In this document: positions 8,721-17,095 of the stretch, one piece after another | How the letters are laid out: the number at the start of each line of letters is the position of its first letter | Position numbering within the stretch: the first letter of the stretch is position 1 | Source: Rhodobacteraceae bacterium UBA2776 | Lineage (GTDB): Bacteria > Pseudomonadota > Alphaproteobacteria > Rhodobacterales > Rhodobacteraceae | Assembly (NCBI GenBank): GCA_002352425.1 | Contig: DEIK01000120.1 | Location: 1-45,148 of the forward strand | Reading direction: 5' to 3' | DNA length: 45,148 nt | Program-made: the position numbers and the translations under genes | Notes under the pieces: generated by a model | Database searches by the model: none | The model's input: the letters and a program-made list of their open reading frames with translations, nothing else | What the model was told of the DNA's origin: nothing

Positions 8721-9318
8721 TTAGCACCTCATTTACCACGGCGCGCAAGCTCGGGATCAGCTCAGCCTCAAACCACGGGTTTTTCTTGATCCAGCCTGTA
8801 TTGCGCCACGACGGGTGGGGCAAGGCGAATACGTCGGGCGCATGGTCGCGCCAGTTTTGGACCGTGCGGGTCACACCGCCCTTCGCCGCAACCCCTAGAT
8901 GCCATTTCTGGGCGTAGCCACCGACCAGTATGGTCAGACGCACCTCGCTTAGGCTCTGCAAAACATCGCTGCGCCACTCATCTGCACAACATTTGGGCGG
9001 CGGCAGGTCAGACCCTTTGGCGTCATACCCCGGAAAGCAAAATGCCATTGGTACGATGGCCAGCCTTGAGAGATCATAGAACGTCGCCTCATCCACCCCC
9101 ATCCATTCGCGTAACCTGTCACCTGACGGGTCGGTGAACGGTTTGCCGGACTCATGTACCCGCGCGCCCGGCGCTTGACCGGCGACCAGGATTCTTGCCG
9201 TGGAGTCGAACCACACCACAGGGCGCGGCTGATGTGCCGTTTTTGTGGCCGCGAAACGTTCAGCACAAATAGTGCAGGCCCGCAAACGATCTGCAAGGCT
9301 GTGGTTTTCATCAATCAT
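8713..9318 (-). CDS. Uracil-DNA glycosylase family protein
   Basis: 201 aa. It has the family nucleotide-pocket motif as GQAPG at residues 47-51, followed by GKPFTDPSGDRL, a glycine-rich ILVGGYAQ strand, and a C-terminal HPSWRN at 168-173 (the active-site HPS motif). This fits the COG1573 uracil-DNA glycosylase group that removes uracil from DNA in base-excision repair. Only one CxxC pair (C15, C18) is present near the N-terminus, so the four-Cys iron-sulphur cluster of family 4 enzymes appears absent. It is the first gene of a two-gene unit with the SseB-like gene and is divergent from the ArsR gene. Confidence 0.85.
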   Translation of the reverse strand: MIDENHSLADRLRACTICAERFAATKTAHQPRPVVWFDSTARILVAGQAPGARVHESGKPFTDPSGDRLREWMGVDEATFYDLSRLAIVPMAFCFPGYDAKGSDLPPPKCCADEWRSDVLQSLSEVRLTILVGGYAQKWHLGVAAKGGVTRTVQNWRDHAPDVFALPHPSWRNTGWIKKNPWFEAELIPSLRAVVNEVLND

Positions 9319-9362
9319 CCTGCTGATTTAACCCAGAAAAACCCGCGTGGCAAATCAAGGCT

Positions 9363-9391
9363 TGCTTTCATTTCTATAATTCTAGTAATAT
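9363..9391 (+). promoter_or_regulatory. Candidate promoter with overlapping palindrome before the ArsR gene
   Basis: TTGCTT (9363-9368) and TAATAT (9386-9391) are spaced by 17 bases, a good sigma-70-like arrangement. An imperfect palindrome centred on CTAG, ATAATTCTAGTAATAT (9376-9391, 12 of 16 positions symmetric), overlaps the -10 element and could be the ArsR operator. The predicted transcription start falls almost on the ATG at 9398 and no ribosome-binding site is visible, so the mRNA may be leaderless. Confidence 0.45.
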
Positions 9392-9397
9392 CGAATC

Positions 9398-9742
9398 ATG
9401 GGGCAAGAACACCGCATAGATTTGAGCGTCGAGCAAGCTGCATCGACATTTGCGGCCCTCGGGTCAGAACAACGCCTCTCGGTATTGCGCATTCTGGTGC
9501 GTGCTGGTGGCGTGGGCATTCCGATTGGAGAACTTGGCGCGCGCTGTGGCATCACGGGGTCAACCCTGACCCACCACGTCAAAATCCTGACCCAAGCCGG
9601 CTTGGTGCAACAAACCAAGCAGGGCCGCTCGATCATCTGCGCCGCCGTTGCCTATGACCAAATCTATGCCCTATCGCAGTTTTTGCTGTCCGAATGCTGT
9701 GCCGATTGCGCACAACCCCATAAGGAACACCACCATGTCTGA
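9398..9742 (+). CDS. ArsR/SmtB-family transcriptional regulator
   Basis: 114 aa winged helix-turn-helix protein. It has the ArsR pattern AALGSEQRLSVLRIL near residues 19-33 and the recognition helix GSTLTHHVKILTQAGLV near 55-70. The C-terminus is rich in possible metal ligands: C100, C101, C104, H108 and H111-H113. This suggests metal or metalloid sensing, with loss of DNA binding on binding metal. It overlaps the downstream permease gene by 8 bp, so it probably controls that transporter and itself. The start ATG has no obvious ribosome-binding site. Confidence 0.88.
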   Translation: MGQEHRIDLSVEQAASTFAALGSEQRLSVLRILVRAGGVGIPIGELGARCGITGSTLTHHVKILTQAGLVQQTKQGRSIICAAVAYDQIYALSQFLLSECCADCAQPHKEHHHV

Positions 9743-10784
9743 TCACGCCCATAGCCACGATCCCGTCGGCCCCAACACGCCGATTTGGAAACGCTTGGAC
9801 AAAGCCGTTGTGGTCATCCTGCTGATCCCTTTCCTGTTGGCGATTTTCGATCTGCCGCAATTGCTACCAACCGTAATTTTCGCAGGTAATGCAATCCTGC
9901 ACACAGGCGTTTTTATCATCTTTGCGGTGTTGGCGGTCGGCTATCTGAAGGCCTCGGGCGCGGAAACTATTTTGGCCAAGGCGTTTGAGGGTCGCGAGAT
10001 GCGGATGATCGTGATGGCTGCGTTGCTGGGCGGCATGTCGCCGTTTTGCTCTTGCGAAGTGATCCCGTTTATCGCCGCGTTGTTGGCACTGGGCACGCCC
10101 CTCTCTGCCGTGATGGCGTTTTGGTTGGCGTCCCCTCTGATGGATCCGGCTATGTTTTTTATCACCTCAGGCACCTTGGGCATTGATTTCGCCGTTGCCA
10201 AAATGCTGGCGGCAATCGGCGTGGGTTTGTTGGGCGGCTTTACCGTCAAAGTGTTCGCCACAAGCCCCATTTTCGCCGACCCGCTGCGCCCTAAGGCACC
10301 GGCCTCTGGTTGCGGCGACAGCTGTGGTCCTTCAGCATTTTCCGGCAAGCCCGAGTGGGCGTTCTGGCACAGCACTGAGCGGCGCGACGTATTTCGCGAC
10401 ACGGTGATCGAGAACGCGCTGTTCTTGGGCAAATGGTTGCTGCTGGCCTATTTGTTTGAGGCAATGATGATTCATTATGTCCCCGCCGAGATGGTCGCCT
10501 CGGTATTGGGGGGCGAAGGCATCAAGCCAATCTTGCTGGGCGCATTGGTTGGTGGCCCCGCTTACCTGAACGGATATGCGGCTGTGCCATTGGTGGAGGC
10601 GCTGTTAATACAGGGCATGAGCAACGGGGCGGCGATGTCGTTTATGATTGCCGGTGGCGTCAGCTGCATCCCCGCCGCCATCGCCGTTTGGGCTCTGGTT
10701 AAGCCGCGCGTGTTCGCAGCTTACATCGGCATTGCGATGACGGGTGCAGTTTTTGCCGGAATGTTGTGGAATATTGCCGCCTAA
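9735..10784 (+). CDS. COG0701 (ArsP-type) permease
   Basis: 349 aa from the ATG at 9735; the upstream in-frame start at 9648 lies inside the regulator and is unlikely. The protein has about eight or nine membrane segments. A CSCE motif at residues 105-108 precedes PFIAALLALGTPL, a hallmark of this predicted permease family (DUF318), whose best-known member ArsP exports trivalent organoarsenicals. A cytoplasmic loop holds a Cys pair at C193 and C197, and the N-terminus is His-rich (MSDHAHSHD). The substrate is uncertain: coupling to an ArsR-type gene suggests a toxic metal, metalloid or thiol-reactive compound. Confidence 0.82.
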   Translation: MSDHAHSHDPVGPNTPIWKRLDKAVVVILLIPFLLAIFDLPQLLPTVIFAGNAILHTGVFIIFAVLAVGYLKASGAETILAKAFEGREMRMIVMAALLGGMSPFCSCEVIPFIAALLALGTPLSAVMAFWLASPLMDPAMFFITSGTLGIDFAVAKMLAAIGVGLLGGFTVKVFATSPIFADPLRPKAPASGCGDSCGPSAFSGKPEWAFWHSTERRDVFRDTVIENALFLGKWLLLAYLFEAMMIHYVPAEMVASVLGGEGIKPILLGALVGGPAYLNGYAAVPLVEALLIQGMSNGAAMSFMIAGGVSCIPAAIAVWALVKPRVFAAYIGIAMTGAVFAGMLWNIAA

Positions 10785-10871
10785 GGATTGCACCCTCGCG
10801 CTGCCTAGCCTATTTGTAACGTAACTAGGGCTACGTGAAAGCGGCCCAGAACGCGAACAGGGGGCACGAAA

Positions 10872-11351
10872 ATGCGCAGCATTGCGATTGTGATAGTTTT
10901 ATTCGCTCTGTGGCTGCTGTTGTCGGGCATTTACACCACGATGATTGTCGGTCTTGGCTTTGCCTCGTCGCTGTTGGTTTTGATTATTATCAACAGGATG
11001 GACACGCGGGATGGAGACAGTGTTGAAATCCGTTTTTCACCCTTTCGATTCGCCAAATACATAGTCTGGTTGATGGTTGAAATCGCCCGCGCAAATTGGG
11101 CTGTTACCAAAACTATCCTGTCGCGTAATATGAGTATCCGCCAACATTTGTTCACCGTCCCTTACACGCAAAAAACCGATGTTGCGCAGGTTATGTTTGC
11201 CAACTCGATCACCTTGACGCCCGGCACCATCACCGTTGAAACCGAGGACGGCCAGTTTTTGGTCCACGCCGTTTCTTATAGTGACGATGATCCCGCTGCG
11301 ATTGCCGATATGGATGCGCGTATCACGGCCTGCGAAATAGGAGGTGCCTGA
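10872..11351 (+). CDS. mnhE: Mrp antiporter subunit E
   Basis: 159 aa. Two or three N-terminal membrane segments are followed by the conserved MnhE segment with ANSITLTPGTITVE near residues 113-127. MrpE is a small membrane subunit of the multi-subunit cation/proton antiporter. It is the first gene of the operon, with an AGGGGG box about 8 bases before the ATG. The Mrp complex exports Na+ (or K+) in exchange for protons in pH and salt tolerance. The cation specificity here is not visible. Confidence 0.9.
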   Translation: MRSIAIVIVLFALWLLLSGIYTTMIVGLGFASSLLVLIIINRMDTRDGDSVEIRFSPFRFAKYIVWLMVEIARANWAVTKTILSRNMSIRQHLFTVPYTQKTDVAQVMFANSITLTPGTITVETEDGQFLVHAVSYSDDDPAAIADMDARITACEIGGA

Positions 11352-11645
11352 ATGTTCGTCATCGCCATATTCGCGCTGTTTATCGCCATGATTTTGGTGC
11401 TGATACGTCTATATGCTGGGCCAACGCTGTATGATCGCGTGTTGGCGGTCAATTCCTTTGGCACCCACACGGTGTTGTTCATCGGGGTTTTGGGGTTCCT
11501 GACAGAGCGGCCCGAGTTTTTGGACATTGCGTTGCTTTATGCCCTGATCAATTTTGTCGGTACCATCGCGATTTTGAAATACTTCCGGTATCGCGGCATT
11601 GGGGATATTCACCAGATGCCCACCGATCAGGAGATAGGCGAATGA
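11352..11645 (+). CDS. mnhF: Mrp antiporter subunit F
   Basis: 97 aa with three membrane segments and the family pattern RLYAGPTLYDRVLAVNSFGT near residues 18-37, which is typical of MrpF. It starts directly after the mnhE stop with a strong AGGAGGT box (11340-11346) inside mnhE. It overlaps mnhG by ATGA. MrpF belongs to the membrane arm of the antiporter and is needed for complex activity in studied systems. Confidence 0.92.
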   Translation: MFVIAIFALFIAMILVLIRLYAGPTLYDRVLAVNSFGTHTVLFIGVLGFLTERPEFLDIALLYALINFVGTIAILKYFRYRGIGDIHQMPTDQEIGE

Positions 11646-12010
11646 GCGGGCTGGCGTTGATCACTGAAGTGATGAGCTGGATCTTGATCGTTTCAGGCTC
11701 GATCTTTGTTGTCATCGGGGCCGTCGGCACGCTGCGGTTCCCTGATTTTTGGTCACGGCTTCACGCCGCCTCGATCACCGATTCCGCCGGTATGATTTTA
11801 CTGGTCGCCGGCATGTGTTTGCAGGCAGGGCCGACACTGATTACTGTCAAGCTACTGATCATCGGCATTTTTCTGTTTATCACTGGCCCGACATCCACCC
11901 ATGCGGTTGCCAATGCAGCCTTGGTCACTGGGTTGCGCCCTGTTGAGGGGAAAGGGTTGGTCGGGGACGAACCGACGCCATTGGCAGCAGAGGGGGAAAG
12001 CGATGCTTGA
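11642..12010 (+). CDS. mnhG: Mrp antiporter subunit G
   Basis: 122 aa with three membrane segments. It carries the MrpG pattern GTLRFPDFWSRLHAASITDS near residues 29-48 and FLFITGPTSTHAVANAA near 77-93. The gene is ATGA-coupled to mnhF and overlaps the next gene by 8 bases. The order E-F-G first, followed by B and C, differs from the classical A-B-C-D-E-F-G order of Bacillus and enterobacterial loci. Confidence 0.92.
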   Translation: MSGLALITEVMSWILIVSGSIFVVIGAVGTLRFPDFWSRLHAASITDSAGMILLVAGMCLQAGPTLITVKLLIIGIFLFITGPTSTHAVANAALVTGLRPVEGKGLVGDEPTPLAAEGESDA

Positions 12011-12569
12011 GACCTTCATCAATTTGGGCCTGTTCGTCATGTTGGTCGCCACGGCTGTTGCGATCACCCGAATGCGACGCCTGTTTGGTGTGACGATGAT
12101 GGCGAGCGTGTTCAGCCTGCTGTCGGCCATGCTGTTTGTCACGCTTGACGCTGTTGACGTCGCCTTTACCGAGGCCGCAGTGGGGGCTGGCATTTCAACC
12201 GTGTTGATGCTGTCCACTTTGACGCTGACTTCGCGGATTGAAAAACCGACAACGCGCTCGCCTTTGGTTCCGTTGGTTGTGACCGCCATCACGGGGGCCG
12301 CGATCATTTACGGCACGCTGGATATGCCGAACTTTGGCGATGCGCATTCACCCGCGCAGGTTGGTGTTGCGGCACGCTACATGGCGGAAAGCCCTACGGA
12401 TATAGACATTCCCAACGTGGTGACCGTGGTTTTGGCCAGCTACCGTGGCTTTGACACCATGGGCGAAACGGCGGTGGTTTTCACAGCGGGGGCTGGTGTT
12501 TTGATGTTGATCTCGGGTCTGCGTAGACGTCGCCGCAAGGGCGATGACAAGAAGGAGGAGACCAGCTGA
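12003..12569 (+). CDS. DUF4040-type antiporter subunit (detached MrpA C-terminal region)
   Basis: 188 aa from the ATG at 12003, overlapping mnhG; an upstream start at 11901 would cover much of mnhG. The first 85 residues resemble the DUF4040/NuoJ-like segment normally fused to the C-terminus of MrpA (VDVAFTEAAVGAGIST, a signature of this part). The rest resembles the short MrpA/MrpB junction domain, including FDTMGETAVVFTAGAGV near residues 150-166. So the C-terminal module of MrpA is a separate polypeptide here, and its NuoL-like part must be supplied by another subunit. The gene ends in a single-base overlap with mnhB. Confidence 0.82.
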   Translation: MLETFINLGLFVMLVATAVAITRMRRLFGVTMMASVFSLLSAMLFVTLDAVDVAFTEAAVGAGISTVLMLSTLTLTSRIEKPTTRSPLVPLVVTAITGAAIIYGTLDMPNFGDAHSPAQVGVAARYMAESPTDIDIPNVVTVVLASYRGFDTMGETAVVFTAGAGVLMLISGLRRRRRKGDDKKEETS

Positions 12570-13009
12570 TGCGTCACCACCTTATCTTGCGGGTTGTTAC
12601 AAAACTGTTGATCGGCCCGATCATCCTGTTCGCGCTATATGTTCAATTTCACGGTGACTTTTCGCCGGGTGGTGGATTTCAGGCCGGCGTCATCATGGCG
12701 GTGGCGTTCATTCTGTATGGCATCGTTTTCGGGCTTGAGGCTGTGCAGCATGTGTTCCCGTCCTGGCTAGTGCATAAACTGATGGCGCTGGGTGTGTTGA
12801 TTTTCGCAGGCACCGGCGTTGCGTCGCTGTTCTTGGGGTATGATTTTCTGGATTACGGCGCCTTTAGCCCGCATCATCCGTCGCATGGCCAGCACTGGGG
12901 CATTTTGGCGGTCGAGTTCGGCGTTTTGGTCACCGTGACCGGCGTAATGGTGGCGATTTACTATGCCTTTGCCATGCGCCGCCCCGCCATCAGCGACGAG
13001 GAGTGGTGA
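12569..13009 (+). CDS. mnhB: Mrp antiporter subunit B
   Basis: 146 aa, four membrane segments. It has the MrpB signature HGDFSPGGGFQAGVIMA near residues 28-44 and GILAVEFGVLVTVTGVMV near 110-127. The start shares a base with the preceding stop (TGATG arrangement). MrpB sits in the membrane arm near the MrpA C-terminal segment in known complexes, which fits its position next to the detached DUF4040 gene. Confidence 0.92.
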   Translation: MRHHLILRVVTKLLIGPIILFALYVQFHGDFSPGGGFQAGVIMAVAFILYGIVFGLEAVQHVFPSWLVHKLMALGVLIFAGTGVASLFLGYDFLDYGAFSPHHPSHGQHWGILAVEFGVLVTVTGVMVAIYYAFAMRRPAISDEEW

Positions 13010-13437
13010 TGCCGGATATTGAATACATTCTCGGGCACATGAATTACTGGCTGTTCACGGTTTTGATGATGACCGGGCTGTACATCGTTGTGGCCAAGGG
13101 CAATCTGATTAAGAAAATCGTCGGGCTGAACCTGTTTCAAACGGCTGTTTTCATGTTCTATATTTCGCTTGGCAAAGTCACGGGCGGCACGGCCCCGATT
13201 TTCCCTGTCGATATGGAGATCGACCCAAGCGTGGCCTATTCCAACCCGTTGCCGCATGTTTTGATCCTGACCGCGATTGTGGTTGGTATTGCCACCACGT
13301 CGCTGGGTCTGGCGCTGATTGTACGCATCCGCGAAGAATATGAGACCATCGAGGAAGACGAAATACTGAAGATCGAAACCGATCTGGTGCACGTCGAGAA
13401 CAAGATATTAGGCGAAGCCATGGGGGGACGCGCCTGA
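13009..13437 (+). CDS. mnhC: Mrp antiporter subunit C (NuoK-like)
   Basis: 142 aa from the ATG at 13009, which overlaps the mnhB stop as TGATG; an in-frame GTG at 13003 is a less likely start. It has three membrane segments and the NuoK/MrpC pattern, with KGNLIKKIVGLNLFQTAVF in the middle and NPLPHVLILTAIVVGIATTSLGLAL near residues 78-102. A charged C-terminal tail follows. NuoK-like subunits form part of the proton path. It is coupled to the next gene in the same one-base manner. Confidence 0.9.
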   Translation: MPDIEYILGHMNYWLFTVLMMTGLYIVVAKGNLIKKIVGLNLFQTAVFMFYISLGKVTGGTAPIFPVDMEIDPSVAYSNPLPHVLILTAIVVGIATTSLGLALIVRIREEYETIEEDEILKIETDLVHVENKILGEAMGGRA

Positions 13438-14972
13438 TGGCCACTGAACACGTCCATGTCGCGCGCACTCTGATGGATCATCTGCCTGTTTTGGTGGTGT
13501 TGGTGCCGTTTTTGGCAGCGCCGCTGACGGTGCTTTTGGGATCACAACGGTTGGCATGGCCAATTGCCTTTGTGTCCAGTTTGGTGTCGTTCCTGATTTC
13601 GATCAAGCTGCTTATGCAGGTCATAGATGGCGGCGTGATCTCCTATCACATTGGTGGCTGGGCGCCGCCCTTGGGCATTGAATACCGCATTGATGCGGCC
13701 AATGCGTTTGTGTTACTGCTGGTGTCCGCGATTGGCACGATCGTGATGCCCTACACGGTGCAAAGTATCAAATCTGAAATATCCGAGCGTCATCACACAC
13801 TATTCTACACCATGTATTTGCTGTGCTTCACAGGCCTTTTGGGCGTTGTGGCCACAGGGGACGCGTTCAACGTGTTTGTGTTCCTCGAAATTAGTTCTTT
13901 GTCCACTTATGTGCTGGTGGCAATGGGGGCAAAAGCCGACAAACGGGCGCTGACAGCCGCCTATGATTACCTGATCATGGGCACCATCGGGGCGACGTTC
14001 TTTGTGATCGGGATCGGTTTTCTTTACGCGGGCACCGGTACGTTGAACATGGCCGATATCGCGGCACATATTTCAACGAATGGCGCAGACCGCACGATTG
14101 AAACAGCGTTTGCCTTTATCGTGGTTGGCATGGGTCTTAAGGTGGCGATTTACCCGCTGCACCTGTGGTTGCCCAACGCCTATACCTATGCGCCCTCGGC
14201 CGTGACATCGTTTTTGGCTGCTACGGCAACAAAGGTCGCGATTTATGTATTGCTGCGCTTCATGTTCTCGGTGTTTCAGCCTGATTTCTTATTCGAAATA
14301 AACGCGTTACGGTGGATCATGATTCCGCTGGCGTTGGTGGCTATGTTCGCGGCCTCGCTGATTGCGGTGTTCCAGTCTGATCTGAAACGTATGTTGGCCT
14401 ATTCCAGCATCGCGCAGATTGGGTATATCCTGCTAGGCATCGGCTTGCTGTCGGCAACCGGACTTTCTGGCGCGATTGTTCACCTGTTCAACCACGGCAT
14501 CACCAAGGCCGCGCTGTTCATGGGCGTTGGTGCGTTGGTGCTGCGCTCGGGCAGTTCGTTCTATGCGCGGATTGAGGGTATGGGCAAAGTGATGCCCTGG
14601 ACCAGTTTCGCCATTGTGATAGCGGGACTGTCGTTGATCGGGGTGCCTGGCACTGCCGGGTTCATCAGCAAATGGGTGTTGGTACAGGCCGCTCTTGAGC
14701 AAGGCTGGTGGCCGATTGCGCTGGCCGTGGTGGCGTCGTCCCTATTGGCGATCATCTATGTCTGGCGCGTTATCGAGGTACTTTACATGGCGCAACCTGC
14801 TGATCCGACGCGCCGCGAGGCACCTCTGTCAATGTTGATTCCACTGTGGATTATGGCGCTGTCGACCATTTGGTTTGGTTTGGACACGGATATGACCATG
14901 TCCGCCGCCCGCGCCGCCGCAGACGGGCTGTTGAACGGATTTTCAATTGGAGGCACTTCAGTTGGACACTAA
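13437..14972 (+). CDS. mnhD: Mrp antiporter subunit D, NuoL/M/N-type, first copy
   Basis: 511 aa polytopic protein with about 14 membrane segments. The ion-channel residues of the NuoL/M/N family are kept: E151 in FLEISSLSTY, K235 in MGLKVAIYPLHLWLP, and K357 in NHGITKAALFMG. It is therefore likely an active proton/cation-translocating subunit. The start overlaps the mnhC stop by one base. Among the three such genes in this operon, this one is the most like classical MrpD. Confidence 0.92.
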   Translation: MATEHVHVARTLMDHLPVLVVLVPFLAAPLTVLLGSQRLAWPIAFVSSLVSFLISIKLLMQVIDGGVISYHIGGWAPPLGIEYRIDAANAFVLLLVSAIGTIVMPYTVQSIKSEISERHHTLFYTMYLLCFTGLLGVVATGDAFNVFVFLEISSLSTYVLVAMGAKADKRALTAAYDYLIMGTIGATFFVIGIGFLYAGTGTLNMADIAAHISTNGADRTIETAFAFIVVGMGLKVAIYPLHLWLPNAYTYAPSAVTSFLAATATKVAIYVLLRFMFSVFQPDFLFEINALRWIMIPLALVAMFAASLIAVFQSDLKRMLAYSSIAQIGYILLGIGLLSATGLSGAIVHLFNHGITKAALFMGVGALVLRSGSSFYARIEGMGKVMPWTSFAIVIAGLSLIGVPGTAGFISKWVLVQAALEQGWWPIALAVVASSLLAIIYVWRVIEVLYMAQPADPTRREAPLSMLIPLWIMALSTIWFGLDTDMTMSAARAAADGLLNGFSIGGTSVGH

Positions 14973-16431
14973 CACCGCAATCCTATTAACTATGGTGATC
15001 CCTGCCGCGGCCTCCGTTGGCAACCTTTTGTTGCGCAACCACGCCAATCTGCGCGACGGCATGACGCTGGGCGCGGCTGTTGCGACTTTCCTGACGGTAT
15101 TGGTGATCTTGTCCAATGTTGGCAATGGCACAACCGCACCGTTGGTGTTGTTCGAAGTCTTCCCCGGCCTTGATATCGCTTTCAACGTCGAGCCCTTGGG
15201 CCTGATGTTCGCCATCATCGCTTCGGGCCTGTGGATACTGACGCATATCTACGGCGTCGGCTATATGCGCGGCAACAACGAGGACAACCATACACGGTTC
15301 TTTGCCAGCTTCGCACTGGCAATCGCCGCTGTCATGGGTTTGGCATTCTCGGCCAATATGTTCACCCTATTCCTGTTTTACGAAATGCTGACCCTGTCGA
15401 CTTATCCGCTGGTCGCCCACAAAGGCACGCCCGAGGCCATCTCAGGCGCGCGCACTTATTTGGGCATTCTGATGGGTACCTCGATCGCATTATTGTTGGT
15501 CGCGGTGATCTGGACCTACACGATTGCGGGCACGTTGGACTTTACCACAGGCGGCATATTACGTGGCCATATCGCTGGGCCGATGGTGGCCTTGTTGTTG
15601 GGTCTATACGCGTTTGGCATTGGTAAGGCGGCCCTGATGCCGTTCCACCGCTGGCTGCCCGCCGCTATGGTCGCGCCGACACCCGTGAGCGCGTTGCTGC
15701 ACGCCGTGGCCGTTGTGAAGGCAGGTGTGTTCACCATGCTCAAGGTCGGCATTTACATCTTTGGCATTGATTTCTTGGCCGAAACCGGCGCGTCGGAATG
15801 GCTGATGTGGTTGGCGGCCTACAGCATTATCGCGGCCTCGATCGTGGCGATGACCAAGGATAACCTAAAGGCCCGGCTGGCCTATTCCACCATCAGCCAG
15901 CTCAGCTACATTACGCTGGGCATGGCCCTCGCCACGTCAATGGGCGCACTTGGTGGCGGCTTGCATATTGCGATGCACGCGATGGGCAAGATTACGTTGT
16001 TCATGTGCGCGGGCTCAATCTACGTCGCGACCCACAAGACCAATATCAGCCAGATGAACGGGTTGGGGCGGATCATGCCGATCACCTATGGTGCGTTCCT
16101 GATCGGGGCGCTGTCGATCATCGGTTTGCCACCACTGGGTGGTTCATGGAGCAAGTGGCTGTTGATGGTCGGGGCAGCAGATGCGGGCCAACAGGTGATG
16201 ATCGCGGTGCTGATGCTCAGCTCGCTGTTGAACGTGGCCTATCTGTTGTCCATCGTTGGGCGGGGGTTCTTTTGGCCCGCCGCGTCTGACGCTGAACCTG
16301 TCAAAATCGCCGAGTCCCCTGTGTTGGTTTGGCTGCCGCCTGCCCTGACCGCATTTGGCTGCTTGGTTTTGTTTTTCTATGCCACAGACATCAGGGATTT
16401 CCTGATGCCCATTGTTGGAGGCACCCCATGA
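14962..16431 (+). CDS. NuoL/M/N-type antiporter subunit, second copy
   Basis: 489 aa if started at the TTG at 14962, which has a GGAGG box at 14949-14953, eight bases upstream. The earlier TTG at 14947 lacks such spacing. It overlaps mnhD by 11 bases. The family channel residues are present: E141 (FYEMLTLSTY), K222 (GIGKAALMPFHRWLP) and K343 (HAMGKITLFM). It is a paralogue of the subunits on either side and probably fills one of the MrpA/MrpD positions. It is followed by two small genes unusual for this locus. Confidence 0.88.
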   Translation: MDTNTAILLTMVIPAAASVGNLLLRNHANLRDGMTLGAAVATFLTVLVILSNVGNGTTAPLVLFEVFPGLDIAFNVEPLGLMFAIIASGLWILTHIYGVGYMRGNNEDNHTRFFASFALAIAAVMGLAFSANMFTLFLFYEMLTLSTYPLVAHKGTPEAISGARTYLGILMGTSIALLLVAVIWTYTIAGTLDFTTGGILRGHIAGPMVALLLGLYAFGIGKAALMPFHRWLPAAMVAPTPVSALLHAVAVVKAGVFTMLKVGIYIFGIDFLAETGASEWLMWLAAYSIIAASIVAMTKDNLKARLAYSTISQLSYITLGMALATSMGALGGGLHIAMHAMGKITLFMCAGSIYVATHKTNISQMNGLGRIMPITYGAFLIGALSIIGLPPLGGSWSKWLLMVGAADAGQQVMIAVLMLSSLLNVAYLLSIVGRGFFWPAASDAEPVKIAESPVLVWLPPALTAFGCLVLFFYATDIRDFLMPIVGGTP

Positions 16432-16748
16432 GCGATCACATGACTGACGCGCCTGATGTGGGCGAAAGCAAAACAGCCTACGGCAAGCGGTTGCAAAAAG
16501 AAGGCCAGCGCGAGCTGTACATTCGCAAAGCGTTGCGGGAACATTTTGACTTGAGCATTGATGAGACTATCCGCCAATGCAAGGCATTGCCCAAAGCCCG
16601 TTTGTTAGAATTGAAAGAACTGCGTAAACGGTTTCCCGATTTGAATGAAAATCGACTGGCGTGGAAAATATCCAAGTCCCTGACGATCCCCAAAGAAGAT
16701 GCGCTGAAGTGGGCGCAAACCCTGACCGCAAAAGAAGGGAACGCCTAG
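16428..16748 (+). CDS. Small charged protein of unknown function in the Mrp operon
   Basis: 106 aa from the ATG at 16428 (ATGA overlap with the previous gene). It is soluble, very basic and acidic in alternation, and predicted mostly helical, with no membrane segment, Cys or recognisable motif. The hydrophobic-heptad spacing in the C-terminal half suggests a helical bundle. The tight coupling shows that it is expressed with the antiporter. I do not recognise the family. It could be a cytoplasmic assembly or regulatory factor, which is only an inference from position. Confidence 0.75.
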   Translation: MSDHMTDAPDVGESKTAYGKRLQKEGQRELYIRKALREHFDLSIDETIRQCKALPKARLLELKELRKRFPDLNENRLAWKISKSLTIPKEDALKWAQTLTAKEGNA

Positions 16749-16750
16749 CC

Positions 16751-17095
16751 ATGTCAAAACATGAAACCGATCCAGCCAAACTGCCTGCCCTTGGGCGGAT
16801 GTTTTTATGGACGGGCAACAAATCCAGTGTCGATCGACTTGTTTACGGGATTTACGGGGTTTGCGCTCTGCTGTTTCTTGCGGACTTCTTCTATGAAAAA
16901 CACGTTTATTTGGCCATCGAAGAGGTCCCCGGCTTTTATGCACTCTACGGCTTTTTCATGTGCGCGGCTCTGGTGGTTTGCGCCCGGTTCATGCGCATTT
17001 TCCTGAAACGGGACGAAGATTACTACGCCCCCTATGACGTCGAATCTGAAGATTACCCAGAAGACCAGCTCGACAAGGCGACACATGATGGTTGA
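16751..17095 (+). CDS. Small two-helix membrane protein of unknown function in the Mrp operon
   Basis: 114 aa from the ATG at 16751. Two membrane segments (about residues 36-53 and 66-86) are separated by a short loop. The C-terminal tail is strongly acidic with many Asp, Glu and Tyr residues. The ATG lies two bases after the preceding stop, and the gene overlaps the third antiporter gene by 11 bases. It is not one of the standard Mrp subunits, and no family is recognised. It may be an accessory subunit of the complex. Confidence 0.75.
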   Translation: MSKHETDPAKLPALGRMFLWTGNKSSVDRLVYGIYGVCALLFLADFFYEKHVYLAIEEVPGFYALYGFFMCAALVVCARFMRIFLKRDEDYYAPYDVESEDYPEDQLDKATHDG

